DNA of 64,000 nucleotides from Alsobacter sp046349155 (lineage in GTDB: Bacteria > Pseudomonadota > Alphaproteobacteria > Rhizobiales > Beijerinckiaceae), in contig JAXMCW010000001.1 in the NCBI GenBank assembly GCA_046349155.1, positions 310,001 through 374,000 of the forward strand, read 5' to 3'. Position numbers and translations under genes: made by a program. The first letter of the stretch is position 1; each line of letters opens with the position of its first letter. Below, piece by piece: positions 63,380 through 64,000 of this stretch. The notes beneath the pieces were generated by a model. That model was not told the DNA's origin. It did no database searches and worked only from the letters and a program-made list of their open reading frames with translations.

Positions 63380-64000
63380 ATGATCCGTCGCCTCGCCTGC
63401 GCTTTCGCCGCTCTCGCAGCGTCCCTCATCGCCGCGAGCGGCGCATCGGCGATGGCGCCCTATGTGGTGGTCGACGTGAACAGCGGCCGCGTGATCATGG
63501 CCGAGGACGCCACGGTGCCGTGGTATCCGGCCTCGGTCACCAAGCTGATGACGGCCTATGTCACGTTGCGCCAGCTCAAGGCCGGCGCCATCGGGCTCGA
63601 GACGCCCATTCCCGTGTCGCGCGTCGCGGCGTCGGTGCCGCCCTCCAAGATCGGCGTCAGGCCCGGCCAGGAGGTGACGCTCGACAACGCGCTCAAGATG
63701 CTGCTCGTGAAATCGGCCAACGACATGGCCGTCGTGATCGCGGAAGGCGTGGGCGGCAATGTCGAGAACTTCGCGGACATGATGAACCGCGAGGCGCAGC
63801 GCATCGGAATGCGCGAGAGCCACTTCATCAATCCGAACGGCCTTTTCGTGGAGGGGCAGCAGACCTCGGCCCGCGACATGGCCGTGCTCGCCCGGCAATT
63901 GCTGGTCGAGTTCCCGGAATACGCCCATTACTTCAACATCGGCGCCTTGCAGCTCGGCAAGCGGGTCCTGAAGAACACGAACGGGCTGATCGGACGCTAC
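63380..64000 (+). CDS. D-alanyl-D-alanine carboxypeptidase (DacA/PBP5 type), 3' partial
   Basis: First 207 residues. A signal peptide (LACAFAALAASLIAASGASA) precedes the penicillin-binding domain with active-site S-x-x-K (Ser52, Lys55 in PASVTKLM) and S-x-N (Ser112-Asn114 in KSANDM). The KTG motif and the C-terminal membrane anchor would lie beyond the window edge. It trims the fifth D-Ala of peptidoglycan stem peptides in the periplasm. Confidence 0.92.
   Translation, partial: MIRRLACAFAALAASLIAASGASAMAPYVVVDVNSGRVIMAEDATVPWYPASVTKLMTAYVTLRQLKAGAIGLETPIPVSRVAASVPPSKIGVRPGQEVTLDNALKMLLVKSANDMAVVIAEGVGGNVENFADMMNREAQRIGMRESHFINPNGLFVEGQQTSARDMAVLARQLLVEFPEYAHYFNIGALQLGKRVLKNTNGLIGRY

Overview
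The window is high-GC DNA from an alphaproteobacterium, most likely Hyphomicrobiales (Methylobacteriaceae/Beijerinckiaceae-like). The evidence is the gene set at the right: rpoH, carD, fdxA, a Suv3-like helicase with a disordered RG-rich tail, rpmB, a cobS-cobT pair beside a J-domain protein and a BolA protein. The genus cannot be fixed from sequence alone.

Region 1 (1-24801) is a large surface-polysaccharide locus. The left part (1-9078) is one co-directed Exo-type run: a 5'-truncated BY-kinase/co-polymerase, a GT4 and two GT2 glycosyltransferases, an ExoF-like outer-membrane export protein, an ExoA-like glycosyltransferase, an ExoK-like GH16 glycanase and an ExoQ/Wzy-like polymerase. The middle (9374-18000) holds a CDP-diacylglycerol diphosphatase flanked by inverted copies of a dispersed palindromic repeat, a GNAT-type acyltransferase fused to a CysRS-like C-terminal domain, a CE4 deacetylase, a divergent proline-dehydrogenase-like protein, a GH16-fold protein without the catalytic motif, a GT2-GtrA fusion and a GT-C-like membrane protein. 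The right part (18233-24801) holds two acyltransferase-3 proteins around a compact operon, HAD-UbiA / GtrA / DprE1 / DprE2. That operon has the gene content of the mycobacterial decaprenyl-phosphate-arabinose pathway, so the polymer probably contains D-arabinofuranose.

Region 2 (24920-27514): an IorB-type molybdenum hydroxylase whose N-terminus looks like an in-frame fusion with the first ~28 residues of its missing [2Fe-2S] partner, then tRNA-Arg(CCU).

Region 3 (27475-42567) is a 15.1-kb integrated element bounded by exact 42-bp repeats of the 5' half of tRNA-Arg(CCU). It carries a tyrosine integrase, a small AT-hook-like protein, small unknown genes, an SF2 helicase, both terminase subunits, portal, scaffold, major capsid protein and a small head protein. 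No tail, lysis or connector genes were recognised. It resembles a capsid-forming phage satellite, or else a prophage that lost its tail and lysis modules. Its right third holds cargo of different composition: an arylsulfatase, an OprB-type porin, an IS3 remnant and a small unknown gene.

Region 4 (42568-64000) is ordinary core chromosome: SNase-like protein, M48 lipoprotein, RpoH, dienelactone hydrolase, small membrane protein, CarD, FdxA, S4 protein, Suv3-like helicase, DUF3108 protein, L28, YhhQ transporter, phytase-like esterase, CobT, CobS, J-domain protein, BolA, thiolase, DMT transporter and a DacA-type carboxypeptidase running off the right edge.
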